From contig OX387202.1 in assembly GCA_947561715.1 (NCBI GenBank), forward strand, positions 8,197,001-8,261,000: a DNA stretch of 64,000 nucleotides. The letters run 5' to 3'. The DNA comes from Ascidia mentula (lineage: Eukaryota; Chordata; Ascidiacea; Phlebobranchia; Ascidiidae). Positions 10,851 to 23,518 of the stretch are shown piece by piece; positions within the stretch are counted from its first letter, which is position 1, and each line of letters begins with the position of its first letter. The position numbers were made by a program, and so were the translations under genes. Under the pieces are notes generated by a model. It did no database searches and was not told where the DNA came from. It saw only the letters and a program-made list of their open reading frames with translations.

Positions 10851-13800
10851 GTGGAAAACGCTGATACTCCAGTATTGCTTTTGCGGTTGCACAACGTATG
10901 TAACTATGCGATTTCAGCACTTGTCCATTTTGCAGTATATGACTTTTCGATAAAAAATAATTTTTTTCAGTACAAGCTTTATTATACGGTGGAAAACGCT
11001 GATACTCCAGTATTCCTTTTGCGGTTGCACAACGTATGTAACTATGCGATTTCAGCACTTGTCCATTTTGCAGTATATGACTTTTCGATGAAAAATATTT
11101 TTTTGCAGTAAAAGCTTTATTATACAGTGGAAAACGCTGATACTCCAGTATTCCTTTTGCGGTTGCACAACGTATGTAACTATGCGATTTCAGCACTTGT
11201 CCATTTTGCAGTATATGACTTTTCGATGAAAAATATTTTTTTGCAGTACAAGCATTATTATACAGTGGAAAACGCTGATACTCCAGTATTCCTTTTGCGG
11301 TTGCACAACGTATGTAACTATGCGATTTCAGCACTTGTCCATTTTGCAGTATATGACTTTTCGATGAAAAATATTTTTTTGCAGTACAAGCTTTATTATA
11401 CGGTGGAAAACGCTGATACTCCAGTATTGCTTGTGCGGTTGCACAACGTATGTAACTATCAGATTTCAGCACTTGTCCATTTTGCAGTGTATGACATTTC
11501 GATAAAAAATATTTTTTTTCAGTACAAGCTTTATTATACAGTGGAAAACGCTGATACTCCAGTATTGCTTTTGCGGTTGCACAACGTATGTAACTGTGCG
11601 ATTTCAGCACTTGTCCATTTTGCAGTATATGATTTTTCGATGAAAAATATTTTTTTGCAGTACAAGCTTTATTATACAGAGGAAAACGCTGATACTCCAG
11701 TATTGCATTTGCGGTTGCACAACGTATGTAACTGTGCAATTTCAGCACTTGTCCATTTTGCAGTATATGACTTTTCGATAAAAAATATTTTTTTGCGGTA
11801 CAAGCTTTATTATACAGTGGAAAACGCTGATACTCCAGTATTGCTTTTGCGGTTGCACAACGTATGTAACTATGCGATTTCAGCACTTGTCCATTTTGCA
11901 GTGTATGACTTTTCGATAAAAAATAATTTTTTTCAGTACAAGCTTTATTATACGGTGGAAAACGCTGATACTCCAGTATTGCTTGTGTGGTTGCACAACG
12001 TATGTAACTATCAGATTTCAGCACTTGTCCATTTTGCAGTGTATGACATTTCGATAAAAAATATTTTTTTTCAGTACAAGCTTTATTATACAGTGGAAAA
12101 CGCTGATACTCCAGTATTGCTTTTGCGGTTGCACAACGTATGTAACTGTGCGATTTCAGCACTTGTCCATTTTGCAGTATATGATTTTTCGATGAAAAAT
12201 ATTTTTTTGCAGTACAAGCTTTATTATACAGAGGAAAACGCTGATACTCCAGTATTGCATTTGCGGTTGCACAACGTATGTAACTGTGCAATTTCAGCAC
12301 TTGTCCATTTTGCAGTATATGACTTTTCGATAAAAAATATTTTTTTGCGGTACAAGCTTTATTATACAGTGGAAAACGCTGATACTCCAGTATTGCTTTT
12401 GCGGTTGCACAACGTATGTAACTATGCGATTTCAGCACTTGTCCATTTTGCAGTGTATGACTTTTCGATGAAAAATAATTTTTTTCAGTACAAGCTTTAT
12501 TATACAGTGGAAAACGCTGATACTCCAGTATTGCTTTTGCGGTTGCACAACGTCTGCAACTATGCGATTTCAGCACTTGTCCATTTTGCAGTACATGACT
12601 TTTCGATGAAAAATATTTTTTTGCAGTACAAGCTTTATTATACAGTGGAAAACGCTGATACTCCAGTATTGCTTTTGCGGTTGCACAACGTATGTAAGTG
12701 TGGAATTTCAGCCCTTGTCCATTTTGCAGTATATGACTTTTCGATGAAAAATATTTTTTTGCAGTACAAGCTTTATTGTACTGTGGAAAACGCTGATACT
12801 CCAGTATTGCTTTTGCGGTTGAACAACGTATGTAACTATGCGATTTCAGCACTTGTCCATTTTGCAGTATATGACTTTTCCATGAAAAATATTTTTTTGC
12901 AGTACAAGCTTTATTATACAGTGGAAAGCGCTGATACTCCAGTATTGCTTTTGCGGTTGCACAACGTATGTAACTATGCGATTTCAGCACTTGTCCATTT
13001 TGTAGTATATGACTTTTCGATAAAAAATAATTTTTTTCAGTACAAGCTTTATTATACAGTGGAAAACGCTGATACTCCAGTATTCCTTTTGCGGTTGCAC
13101 AACGTATGTAACTATGCGATTTCAGCACTTGTCCATTTTGCAGTATATGACTTTTCGATGAAAAATATTTTTTTGCAGTAAAAGCTTTATTATACAGTGG
13201 ATAACGCTGATACTCCAGTATTCCTTTTGCGGTTGCACAACGTATGTAACTATGCGATTTCAGCACTTGTCCATTTTGCAGTATATGACTTTTCGATGAA
13301 AAATATTTTTTTGCAGTACAAGCATTATTATACAGTGGAAAACGCTGATACTCCAGTATTGCTTTTGCGGTTGCACAACGTATGTAACTATGCGATTTCA
13401 GCACTTGTCCATTTTGCAGTATATGACTTTTCGATAAAAAATAATTTTTTTCTGTACAAGCTTTATTATACGGTGGAAAACGCTGATACTCCAGTATTGC
13501 TTTTGCGGTTGCACAATGTATGTAACTATGCGATTTCAGCACTTGTCCATTTTGCAGTATATGACTTTTCGATGAAAAATATTTTTTTGCAGTACAAGCT
13601 TTATTATACAGTGGAAAACACTGATACTCCAGTATTGCTTTTGCGGTTGCACAACGTATGTAACTATGCGATTTCAGCACTTGTCCATTTTGCAGTATAT
13701 GACTTTTCGATAAAAAATAATTTTTTTCAGTACAAGCTTTATTATACAGTGGAAAACGCTGATACTCCAGTATTCCTTTTGCGGTTGCACAACGTATGTA

Positions 13801-16800
13801 ACTATGCGATTTCAGCACTTGTCCATTTTGCAGTATATGACTTTTCGATGAAAAATATTTTTTTGCAGTAAAAGCTTTATTATACAGTGGAAAACGCTGA
13901 TACTCCAGTATTCCTTTTGCGGTTGCACAACGTATGTAACTATGCGATTTCAGCACTTGTCCATTTTGCAGTATATGACTTTTCGATGAAAAATATTTTT
14001 TTGCAGTACAAGCATTATTATACAGTGGAAAACGCTGATACTCCAGTATTCCTTTTGCGGTTGCACAACGTATGTAACTATGCGATTTCAGCACTTGTCC
14101 ATTTTGCAGTATATGACTTTTCGATGAAAAATATTTTTTTGCAGTAAAAGCTTTATTATACAGTGGAAAACGCTGATACTCCAGTATTCTTTTTGCGGTT
14201 GCACAACGTATGTAACTATGCGATTTCAGCACTTGTCCATTTTGCAGTATATGACTTTTCGATGAAAAATATTTTTTTGCAGTACAAGCATTATTATACA
14301 GTGGAAAACGCTGATACTCCAGTATTGCTTTTGCGGTTGCACAACGTATGTAACTATGCGATTTCAGCACTTGTCCATTTTGCAGTATATGACTTTTCGA
14401 TAAAAAATAATTTTTTTCAGTACAAGCTTTATTATACGGTGGAAAACGCTGATACTCCAGTATTGCTTGTGCGGTTGCACAACGTATGTAACTATCAGAT
14501 TTCAGCACTTGTCCATTTTGCAGTGTATGACATTTCGATAAAAAATATTTTTTTTCAGTACAAGCTTTATTATACAGTGGAAAACGCTGATACTCCAGTA
14601 TTGCTTTTGCGGTTGAACAACGTATGTAACTATGCGATTTCAGCACTTGTCCATTTTGCAGTATATGACTTTTCGATGAAAAATATTTTTTTGCAGTAAA
14701 AGCTTTATTATACAGTGGAAAACGCTGATACTCCAGTATTCCTTTTGCGGTTGCACAACGTATGTAACTATGCGATTTCAGCACTTGTCCATTTTGCAGT
14801 ATATGACTTTTCGATGAAAAATATTTTTTTGCAGTACAAGCTTTATTATACAGTGGAAAACGCTGATACTCCAGTATTGCTTTTGCGGTTGCACAACGTA
14901 TGTAACTATGCGATTTCAGCACTTGTCCATTTTGCAGTATATGACTTTTCGATAAAAAATAATTTTTTTCAGTACAAGCTTTATTATACGGTGGAAAACG
15001 CTGATACTCCAGTATTCCTTTTGCGGTTGCACAACGTATGTAACTATGCGATTTCAGCACTTGTCCATTTTGCAGTATATGACTTTTCGATGAAAAATAT
15101 TTTTTTGCAGTAAAAGCTTTATTATACAGTGGAAAACGCTGATACTCCAGTATTCCTTTTGCGGTTGCACAACGTATGTAACTATGCGATTTCAGCACTT
15201 GTCCATTTTGCAGTATATGACTTTTCGATGAAAAATATTTTTTTGCAGTACAAGCATTATTATACAGTGGAAAACGCTGATACTCCAGTATTCCTTTTGC
15301 GGTTGCACAACGTATGTAACTATGCGATTTCAGCACTTGTCCATTTTGCAGTATATGACTTTTCGATGAAAAATATTTTTTTGCAGTACAAGCTTTATTA
15401 TACGGTGGAAAACGCTGATACTCCAGTATTGCTTGTGCGGTTGCACAACGTATGTAACTATCAGATTTCAGCACTTGTCCATTTTGCAGTGTATGACATT
15501 TCGATAAAAAATATTTTTTTTCAGTACAAGCTTTATTATACAGTGGAAAACGCTGATACTCCAGTATTGCTTTTGCGGTTGCACAACGTATGTAACTGTG
15601 CGATTTCAGCACTTGTCCATTTTGCAGTATATGATTTTTCGATGAAAAATATTTTTTTGCAGTACAAGCTTTATTATACAGAGGAAAACGCTGATACTCC
15701 AGTATTGCATTTGCGGTTGCACAACGTATGTAACTGTGCAATTTCAGCACTTGTCCATTTTGCAGTATATGACTTTTCGATAAAAAATATTTTTTTGCGG
15801 TACAAGCTTTATTATACAGTGGAAAACGCTGATACTCCAGTATTGCTTTTGCGGTTGCACAACGTATGTAACTATGCGATTTCAGCACTTGTCCATTTTG
15901 CAGTGTATGACTTTTCGATAAAAAATAATTTTTTTCAGTACAAGCTTTATTATACGGTGGAAAACGCTGATACTCCAGTATTGCTTGTGTGGTTGCACAA
16001 CGTATGTAACTATCAGATTTCAGCACTTGTCCATTTTGCAGTGTATGACATTTCGATAAAAAATATTTTTTTTCAGTACAAGCTTTATTATACAGTGGAA
16101 AACGCTGATACTCCAGTATTGCTTTTGCGGTTGCACAACGTATGTAACTGTGCGATTTCAGCACTTGTCCATTTTGCAGTATATGATTTTTCGATGAAAA
16201 ATATTTTTTTGCAGTACAAGCTTTATTATACAGAGGAAAACGCTGATACTCCAGTATTGCATTTGCGGTTGCACAACGTATGTAACTGTGCAATTTCAGC
16301 ACTTGTCCATTTTGCAGTATATGACTTTTCGATAAAAAATATTTTTTTGCGGTACAAGCTTTATTATACAGTGGAAAACGCTGATACTCCAGTATTGCTT
16401 TTGCGGTTGCACAACGTATGTAACTATGCGATTTCAGCACTTGTCCATTTTGCAGTGTATGACTTTTCGATGAAAAATAATTTTTTTCAGTACAAGCTTT
16501 ATTATACAGTGGAAAACGCTGATACTCCAGTATTGCTTTTGCGGTTGCACAACGTCTGCAACTATGCGATTTCAGCACTTGTCCATTTTGCAGTACATGA
16601 CTTTTCGATGAAAAATATTTTTTTGCAGTACAAGCTTTATTATACAGTGGAAAACGCTGATACTCCAGTATTGCTTTTGCGGTTGCACAACGTATGTAAG
16701 TGTGGAATTTCAGCCCTTGTCCATTTTGCAGTATATGACTTTTCGATGAAAAATATTTTTTTGCAGTACAAGCTTTATTGTACTGTGGAAAACGCTGATA

Positions 16801-18578
16801 CTCCAGTATTGCTTTTGCGGTTGAACAACGTATGTAACTATGCGATTTCAGCACTTGTCCATTTTGCAGTATATGACTTTTCCATGAAAAATATTTTTTT
16901 GCAGTACAAGCTTTATTATACAGTGGAAAGCGCTGATACTCCAGTATTGCTTTTGCGGTTGCACAACGTATGTAACTATGCGATTTCAGCACTTGTCCAT
17001 TTTGTAGTATATGACTTTTCGATAAAAAATAATTTTTTTCAGTACAAGCTTTATTATACAGTGGAAAACGCTGATACTCCAGTATTCCTTTTGCGGTTGC
17101 ACAACGTATGTAACTATGCGATTTCAGCACTTGTCCATTTTGCAGTATATGACTTTTCGATGAAAAATATTTTTTTGCAGTAAAAGCTTTATTATACAGT
17201 GGATAACGCTGATACTCCAGTATTCCTTTTGCGGTTGCACAACGTATGTAACTATGCGATTTCAGCACTTGTCCATTTTGCAGTATATGACTTTTCGATG
17301 AAAAATATTTTTTTGCAGTACAAGCATTATTATACAGTGGAAAACGCTGATACTCCAGTATTGCTTTTGCGGTTGCACAACGTATGTAACTATGCGATTT
17401 CAGCACTTGTCCATTTTGCAGTATATGACTTTTCGATAAAAAATAATTTTTTTCTGTACAAGCTTTATTATACGGTGGAAAACGCTGATACTCCAGTATT
17501 GCTTTTGCGGTTGCACAATGTATGTAACTATGCGATTTCAGCACTTGTCCATTTTGCAGTATATGACTTTTCGATGAAAAATATTTTTTTGCAGTACAAG
17601 CTTTATTATACAGTGGAAAACACTGATACTCCAGTATTGCTTTTGCGGTTGCACAACGTATGTAACTATGCGATTTCAGCACTTGTCCATTTTGCAGTAT
17701 ATGACTTTTCGATAAAAAATAATTTTTTTCAGTACAAGCTTTATTATACAGTGGAAAACGCTGATACTCCAGTATTCCTTTTGCGGTTGCACAACGTATG
17801 TAACTATGCGATTTCAGCACTTGTCCATTTTGCAGTATATGACTTTTCGATGAAAAATATTTTTTTGCAGTAAAAGCTTTATTATACAGTGGAAAACGCT
17901 GATACTCCAGTATTCCTTTTGCGGTTGCACAACGTATGTAACTATGCGATTTCAGCACTTGTCCATTTTGCAGTATATGACTTTTCGATGAAAAATATTT
18001 TTTTGCAGTACAAGCATTATTATACAGTGGAAAACGCTGATACTCCAGTATTCCTTTTGCGGTTGCACAACGTATGTAACTATGCGATTTCAGCACTTGT
18101 CCATTTTGCAGTATATGACTTTTCGATGAAAAATATTTTTTTGCAGTAAAAGCTTTATTATACAGTGGAAAACGCTGATACTCCAGTATTCTTTTTGCGG
18201 TTGCACAACGTATGTAACTATGCGATTTCAGCACTTGTCCATTTTGCAGTATATGACTTTTCGATGAAAAATATTTTTTTGCAGTACAAGCATTATTATA
18301 CAGTGGAAAACGCTGATACTCCAGTATTGCTTTTGCGGTTGCACAACGTATGTAACTATGCGATTTCAGCACTTGTCCATTTTGCAGTATATGACTTTTC
18401 GATAAAAAATAATTTTTTTCAGTACAAGCTTTATTATACGGTGGAAAACGCTGATACTCCAGTATTGCTTGTGCGGTTGCACAACGTATGTAACTATCAG
18501 ATTTCAGCACTTGTCCATTTTGCAGTGTATGACATTTCGATAAAAAATATTTTTTTTCAGTACAAGCTTTATTATACA
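10851..18578 (+). repeat. Higher-order repeat with 4002-bp period (29 monomers), two tandem copies
   Basis: The segment starting near 10851 repeats 4002 bp later starting near 14853. Shared private variants prove it is a block duplication and not chance: TTGCTTGTGTGGTTGC at about 11981 and 15983, CATTTTGTAGTATATG at about 13000 and 17002, CAGTGGATAACGC at about 13195 and 17197, and GGAAAACACTGATAC at about 13612 and 17614. The match can be followed to about 14576 and 18578. After that the first copy lacks the D and E monomers present in the second. A third, partial copy seems to contain the DNA transposon (see findings). Confidence 0.88.
13197..14162 (+). repeat. 966-bp seven-monomer cassette, representative copy
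   Basis: The cassette begins with a monomer carrying GTGGATAACGC in place of GTGGAAAACGC and ends just after a K-type monomer with GCAGTAAAAGC. An internal monomer has TTTTTTTCTGTACAAG. Other copies with the same order are at 17199-18164, 26583-27548, 40245-41210 and 42867-43832. The copies differ by only a few substitutions, for example CACTGATAC against CGCTGATAC. Confidence 0.8.
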
Positions 18579-19268
18579 GTGGAAAACGCTGATACTCCAG
18601 TATTGCTTTTGCGGTTGCACAACGTATGTAACTGTGCGATTTCAGCACTTGTCCATTTTGCAGTATATGATTTTTCGATGAAAAATATTTTTTTGCAGTA
18701 CAAGCTTTATTATACAGAGGAAAACGCTGATACTCCAGTATTGCATTTGCGGTTGCACAACGTATGTAACTGTGCAATTTCAGCACTTGTCCATTTTGCA
18801 GTATATGACTTTTCGATAAAAAATATTTTTTTGCGGTACAAGCTTTATTATACAGTGGAAAACGCTGATACTCCAGTATTGCTTTTGCGGTTGAACAACG
18901 TATGTAACTATGCGATTTCAGCACTTGTCCATTTTGCAGTATATGATTTTTCCATGAAAAATATTTTTTTGCAGTACAAGCTTTATTATACAGTGGAAAG
19001 CGCTGATACTCCAGTATTGCTTTTGCGGTTGCACAACGTATGTAACTATGCGATTTCAGCACTTGTCCATTTTGCAGTATATGACTTTTCGATGAAAAAT
19101 ATTTTTTTGCAGTACAAGCTTTATTATACAGTGGAAAACGCTGATACTCCAGTATTGCTTTTGCGGTTGCACAACGTATGTAACTATGCGATTTCAGCAC
19201 TTGTCCATTTTGCAGTATATGACTTTTCGATGAAAAATATTTTTTTGCAGTAAAAGCTTTATTATACA

Positions 19269-22028
19269 GTGGAAAACGCTGATACTCCAGTATTCCTTTT
19301 GCGGTTGCACAACGTATGTAACTATGCGATTTCAGCACTTGTCCATTTTGCAGTATATGACTTTTCGATGAAAAATATTTTTTTGCAGTACAAGCATTAT
19401 TATACAGTGGAAAACGCTGATACTCCAGTATTGCTTTTGCGGTTGCACACCGTATGTAACTATGCGATTTCAGCACTTGTCCATTTTGCAGTATATGACT
19501 TTTCGATAAAAAATAATTTTTTTCAGTACAAGCTTTATTATACGGTGGAAAACGCTGATACTCCAGTATTGCTTGTGCGGTTGCACAACGTATGTAACTA
19601 TCAGATTTCAGCACTTGTCCATTTTGCAGTGTATGACATTTCGATAAAAAATATTTTTTTTCAGTACAAGCTTTATTATACAGTGGAAAACGCTGATACT
19701 CCAGTATTGCTTTTGCGGTTGCACAACGTATGTAACTGTGCGATTTCAGCACTTGTCCATTTTGCAGTATATGATTTTTCGATGAAAAATATTTTTTTGC
19801 AGTACAAGCTTTATTATACAGAGGAAAACGCTGATACTCCAGTATTCCTTTTGCGGTTGCACAACGTATGTAACTATGCGATTTCAGCACTTGTCCACTT
19901 TGCAGTATATGACTTTTCGATGAAAAATATTTTTTTGCAGTACAAGCATTATTATACAGTGGAAAACGCTGATACTCCAGTATTGCTTTTGCGGTTGCAC
20001 ACCGTATGTAACTATGCGATTTCAGCACTTGTCCATTTTGCAGTATATGACTTTTCGATAAAAAATAATTTTTTTCAGTACAAGCTTTATTATACGGTGG
20101 AAAACGCTGATACTCCAGTATTGCTTGTGCGGTTGCACAACGTATGTAACTATCAGATTTCAGCACTTGTCCATTTTGCAGTGTATGACATTTCGATAAA
20201 AAATATTTTTTTTCAGTACAAGCTTTATTATACAGTGGAAAACGCTGATACTCCAGTATTGCTTTTGCGGTTGCACAACGTATGTAACTGTGCGATTTCA
20301 GCACTTGTCCATTTTGCAGTATATGATTTTTCGATGAAAAATATTTTTTTGCAGTACAAGCTTTATTATACAGAGGAAAACGCTGATACTCCAGTATTCC
20401 TTTTGCGGTTGCACAACGTATGTAACTATGCGATTTCAGCACTTGTCCATTTTGCAGTATATGACTTTTCGATGAAAAATATTTTTTTGCAGTACAAGCA
20501 TTATTATACAGTGGAAAACGCTGATACTCCAGTATTGCTTTTGCGGTTGCACACCGTATGTAACTATGCGATTTCAGCACTTGTCCATTTTGCAGTATAT
20601 GACTTTTCGATAAAAAATAATTTTTTTCAGTACAAGCTTTATTATACGGTGGAAAACGTTGATACTCCAGTATTGCTTGTGCGGTTGCACAACGTATGTA
20701 ACTATCAGATTTCAGCACTTGTCCATTTTGCAGTGTATGACATTTCGATAAAAAATATTTTTTTTCAGTACAAGCTTTATTATACAGTGGAAAACGCTGA
20801 TACTCCAGTATTGCTTTTGCGGTTGCACAACGTATGTAACTGTGCGATTTCAGCACTTGTCCATTTTGCAGTATATGATTTTTCGAGGAAAAATATTTTT
20901 TTGCAGTACAAGCTTTATTATACAGAGGAAAACGCTGATACTCCAGTATTGCATTTGCGGTTGCACAACGTATGTAACTGTGCAATTTCAGCACTTGTCC
21001 ATTTTGCAGTATATGACTTTTCGATAAAAAATATTTTTTTGCGGTACAAGCTTTATTATACAGTGGAAAACGCTGATACTCCAGTATTGCTTTTGCGGTT
21101 GCACAACGTATGTAACTATGCGATTTCAGCACTTGTCCATTTTGCAGTGTATGACTTTTCGATGAAAAATAATTTTTTTCAGTACAAGCTTTATTATACA
21201 GTGGAAAACGCTGATACTCCAGTATTGCTTTTGCGGTTGCACAACGTCTGCAACTATGCGATTTCAGCACTTGTCCATTTTGCAGTACATGACTTTTCGA
21301 TGAAAAATATTTTTTTGCAGTACAAGCTTTATTATACAGTGGAAAACGCTGATACTCCAGTATTGCTTTTGCGGTTGCACAACGTATGTAAGTGTGGAAT
21401 TTCAGCCCTTGTCCATTTTGCAGTATATGACTTTTCGATGAAAAATATTTTTTTGCAGTACAAGCTTTATTGTACTGTGGAAAACGCTGATACTCCAGTA
21501 TTGCTTTTGCGGTTGAACAACGTATGTAACTATGCGATTTCAGCACTTGTCCATTTTGCAGTATATGACTTTTCCATGAAAAATATTTTTTTGCAGTACA
21601 AGCTTTATTATACAGTGGAAAGCGCTGATACTCCAGTATTGCTTTTGCGGTTGCACAACGTATGTAACTATGCGATTTCAGCACTTGTCCATTTTGCAGT
21701 ATATGACTTTTCGATGAAAAATATTTTTTTGCAGTACAAGCTTTATTATACAGTGGAAAACGATGATACTCTAGTATTGCTTTTGCGGTTGCACAACGTA
21801 TGTAACTATGCGATTTCAGCACTTGTCCATTTTGCAGTATATGACTTTTCGATAAAAAATAATTTTTTTCAGTACAAGCTTTATTATACAGTGGAAAACG
21901 CTGATACTCCAGTATTCCTTTTGCGGTTGCACAACGTATGTAACTATGCGATTTCAGCACTTGTCCATTTTGCAGTATATGACTTTTCGATGAAAAATAT
22001 TTTTTTGCAGTAAAAGCTTTATTATACA
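19269..22028 (+). repeat. 2760-bp twenty-monomer block, copy 1
   Basis: Order is A-B-C-D three times, then E, F, G, H, I, J, two further monomers and a K-type monomer. The rare variants CCACTTTGC (near 19907), AACGTTGATACTCC (near 20656) and ACGATGATACTCTAG (near 21760) recur in the same order in the copy at 45351-48110, which lies 189 periods (26,082 bp) away. The same tags also occur near 28313, 29075 and 30180, which marks a third, shorter relative. Confidence 0.85.
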
Positions 22029-23122
22029 GTGGAAAACGCTGATACTCCAGTATTCCTTTTGCGGTTGCACAACGTATGTAACTATGCGATTTCAGCACTT
22101 GTCCATTTTGCAGTATATGACTTTTCGATGAAAAATATTTTTTTGCAGTACAAGCATTATTATACAGTGGAAAACGCTGATACTCCAGTATTGCTTTTGC
22201 GGTTGCACAACGTATGTAACTATGCGATTTCAGCACTTGTCCATTTTGCAGTATATGATTTTTCGATGAAAAATATTTTTTTGCAGTACAAGCTTTATTA
22301 TACAGAGGAAAACGCTGATACTCCAGTATTGCATTTGCGGTTGCACAACGTATGTAACTGTGCAATTTCAGCACTTGTCCATTTTGCAGTATATGACTTT
22401 TCGATAAAAAATATTTTTTTGCGGTACAAGCTTTATTATACAGTGGAAAACGCTGATACTCCAGTATTGCTTTTGCGGTTGCACAACGTATGTAACTATG
22501 CGATTTCAGCACTTGTCCATTTTGCAGTGTATGACTTTTCGATGAAAAATAATTTTTTTCAGTACAAGCTTTATTATACAGTGGAAAACGCTGATACTCC
22601 AGTATTGCTTTTGCGGTTGCACAACGTCTGCAACTATGCGATTTCAGCACTTGTCCATTTTGCAGTACATGACTTTTCGATGAAAAATATTTTTTTGCAG
22701 TACAAGCTTTATTATACAGTGGAAAACGCTGATACTCCAGTATTGCTTTTGCGGTTGCACAACGTATGTAAGTGTGGAATTTCAGCCCTTGTCCATTTTG
22801 CAGTATATGACTTTTCGATGAAAAATATTTTTTTGCAGTACAAGCTTTATTGTACTGTGGAAAACGCTGATACTCCAGTATTGCTTTTGCGGTTGAACAA
22901 CGTATGTAACTATGCGATTTCAGCACTTGTCCATTTTGCAGTATATGACTTTTCCATGAAAAATATTTTTTTGCAGTACAAGCTTTATTATACAGTGGAA
23001 AGCGCTGATACTCCAGTATTGCTTTTGCGGTTGCACAACGTATGTAACTATGCGATTTCAGCACTTGTCCATTTTGTAGTATATGACTTTTCGATAAAAA
23101 ATAATTTTTTTCAGTACAAGCT

Positions 23123-23124
23123 TT
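23123..23124 (+). repeat. DNA transposon target duplication, left copy (TT)
   Basis: The satellite reads AAGCTTT up to 23124 and resumes with TTATTATACAG at 26435. The normal monomer is AAGCTTTATTATACAG, so two bases, TT, are duplicated. The monomer register confirms this: 23133 plus 3310 plus 2 equals the observed start at 26445. Confidence 0.85.
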
Positions 23125-23138
23125 CCCAGTCATAAATT
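23125..23138 (+). repeat. Terminal inverted repeat, left
   Basis: CCCAGTCATAAATT. It matches the reverse complement of 26421-26434 at 13 of 14 bases. Similarity drops beyond base 14, so this is a short TIR. Confidence 0.9.
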
Positions 23139-23170
23139 TAGGCACGGCCCTTGTCACTTTATGTCAAGAT

Positions 23171-23267
23171 ACGCTTGGCATCAAGCTTGGGCGACGCATG
23201 TTCACCGTACTTAAATGTAGGATATATGTTTGGCGTATGTTCTACAATTGAACAAATCCAAGCTTGG
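23171..23267. repeat. Left subterminal repeats
   Basis: AAGCTTGG occurs at 23183-23190 and 23260-23267, with a related CGCTTGG near 23172. GTTTGGCGTATGT occurs at 23228-23240 and has a near-identical partner, GTTTGGCGTACGT, at 26323-26335 near the other end. In plant CACTA elements such subterminal repeats bind the element's accessory protein; the same role here is an inference. Confidence 0.5.
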
Positions 23268-23393
23268 CCGAGCGAGCTTTCGCCGTGCGTTTACCGAACA
23301 TAATGATATTGCCTGGCTGCTTTCAAAATATGACCTGATCAAACTCGCTACTTCACCGTCTCGCACGTAACACGACTTAAATTAACACAATAT

Positions 23394-23399
23394 TTTATT
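23394..23399 (-). promoter_or_regulatory. Polyadenylation signal of the accessory gene
   Basis: AATAAA on the minus strand (TTTATT on +), about 120 bases after the TGA stop proposed for the last coding exon at 23519-23521. Placement near the left end of the element fits the end of a minus-strand transcript. Confidence 0.55.
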
Positions 23400-23518
23400 G
23401 AAAGCAACAACACATAAATAAAAATACAGTGGCAAGCGCAGTGGAAGTACGGAGTAACTTGAAGCGGCAACAACTCCAGGTAAAACTCGTTTCCCCGCCG
23501 TGGCGATTTCTTGGTATT

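Larger units (their letters stand above)
3249..23124 (+). repeat. 138-bp satellite array, block 2
   Basis: About 144 monomers between the LINE and the DNA transposon. Monomer starts run from 3260 to 22995, which is 143 periods plus one base. The extra base is an insertion in GATTTTCAGC at 9391-9400 (normally GATTTCAGC). Monomers differ by substitutions at a limited set of positions, and the same variants recur in the same order. Examples are GTCTGCAAC with GTACATGAC (type G), GTAAGTGTGGAATTTCAGCCC (type H, e.g. near 4274), GTTGAACAACG (type I), GTGGAAAGCGCTG (type J), and the variant GCAGTAAAAGC that puts a TAA in the + frame (type K). The ordered variants define the higher-order repeats listed separately. 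Confidence 0.98.
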
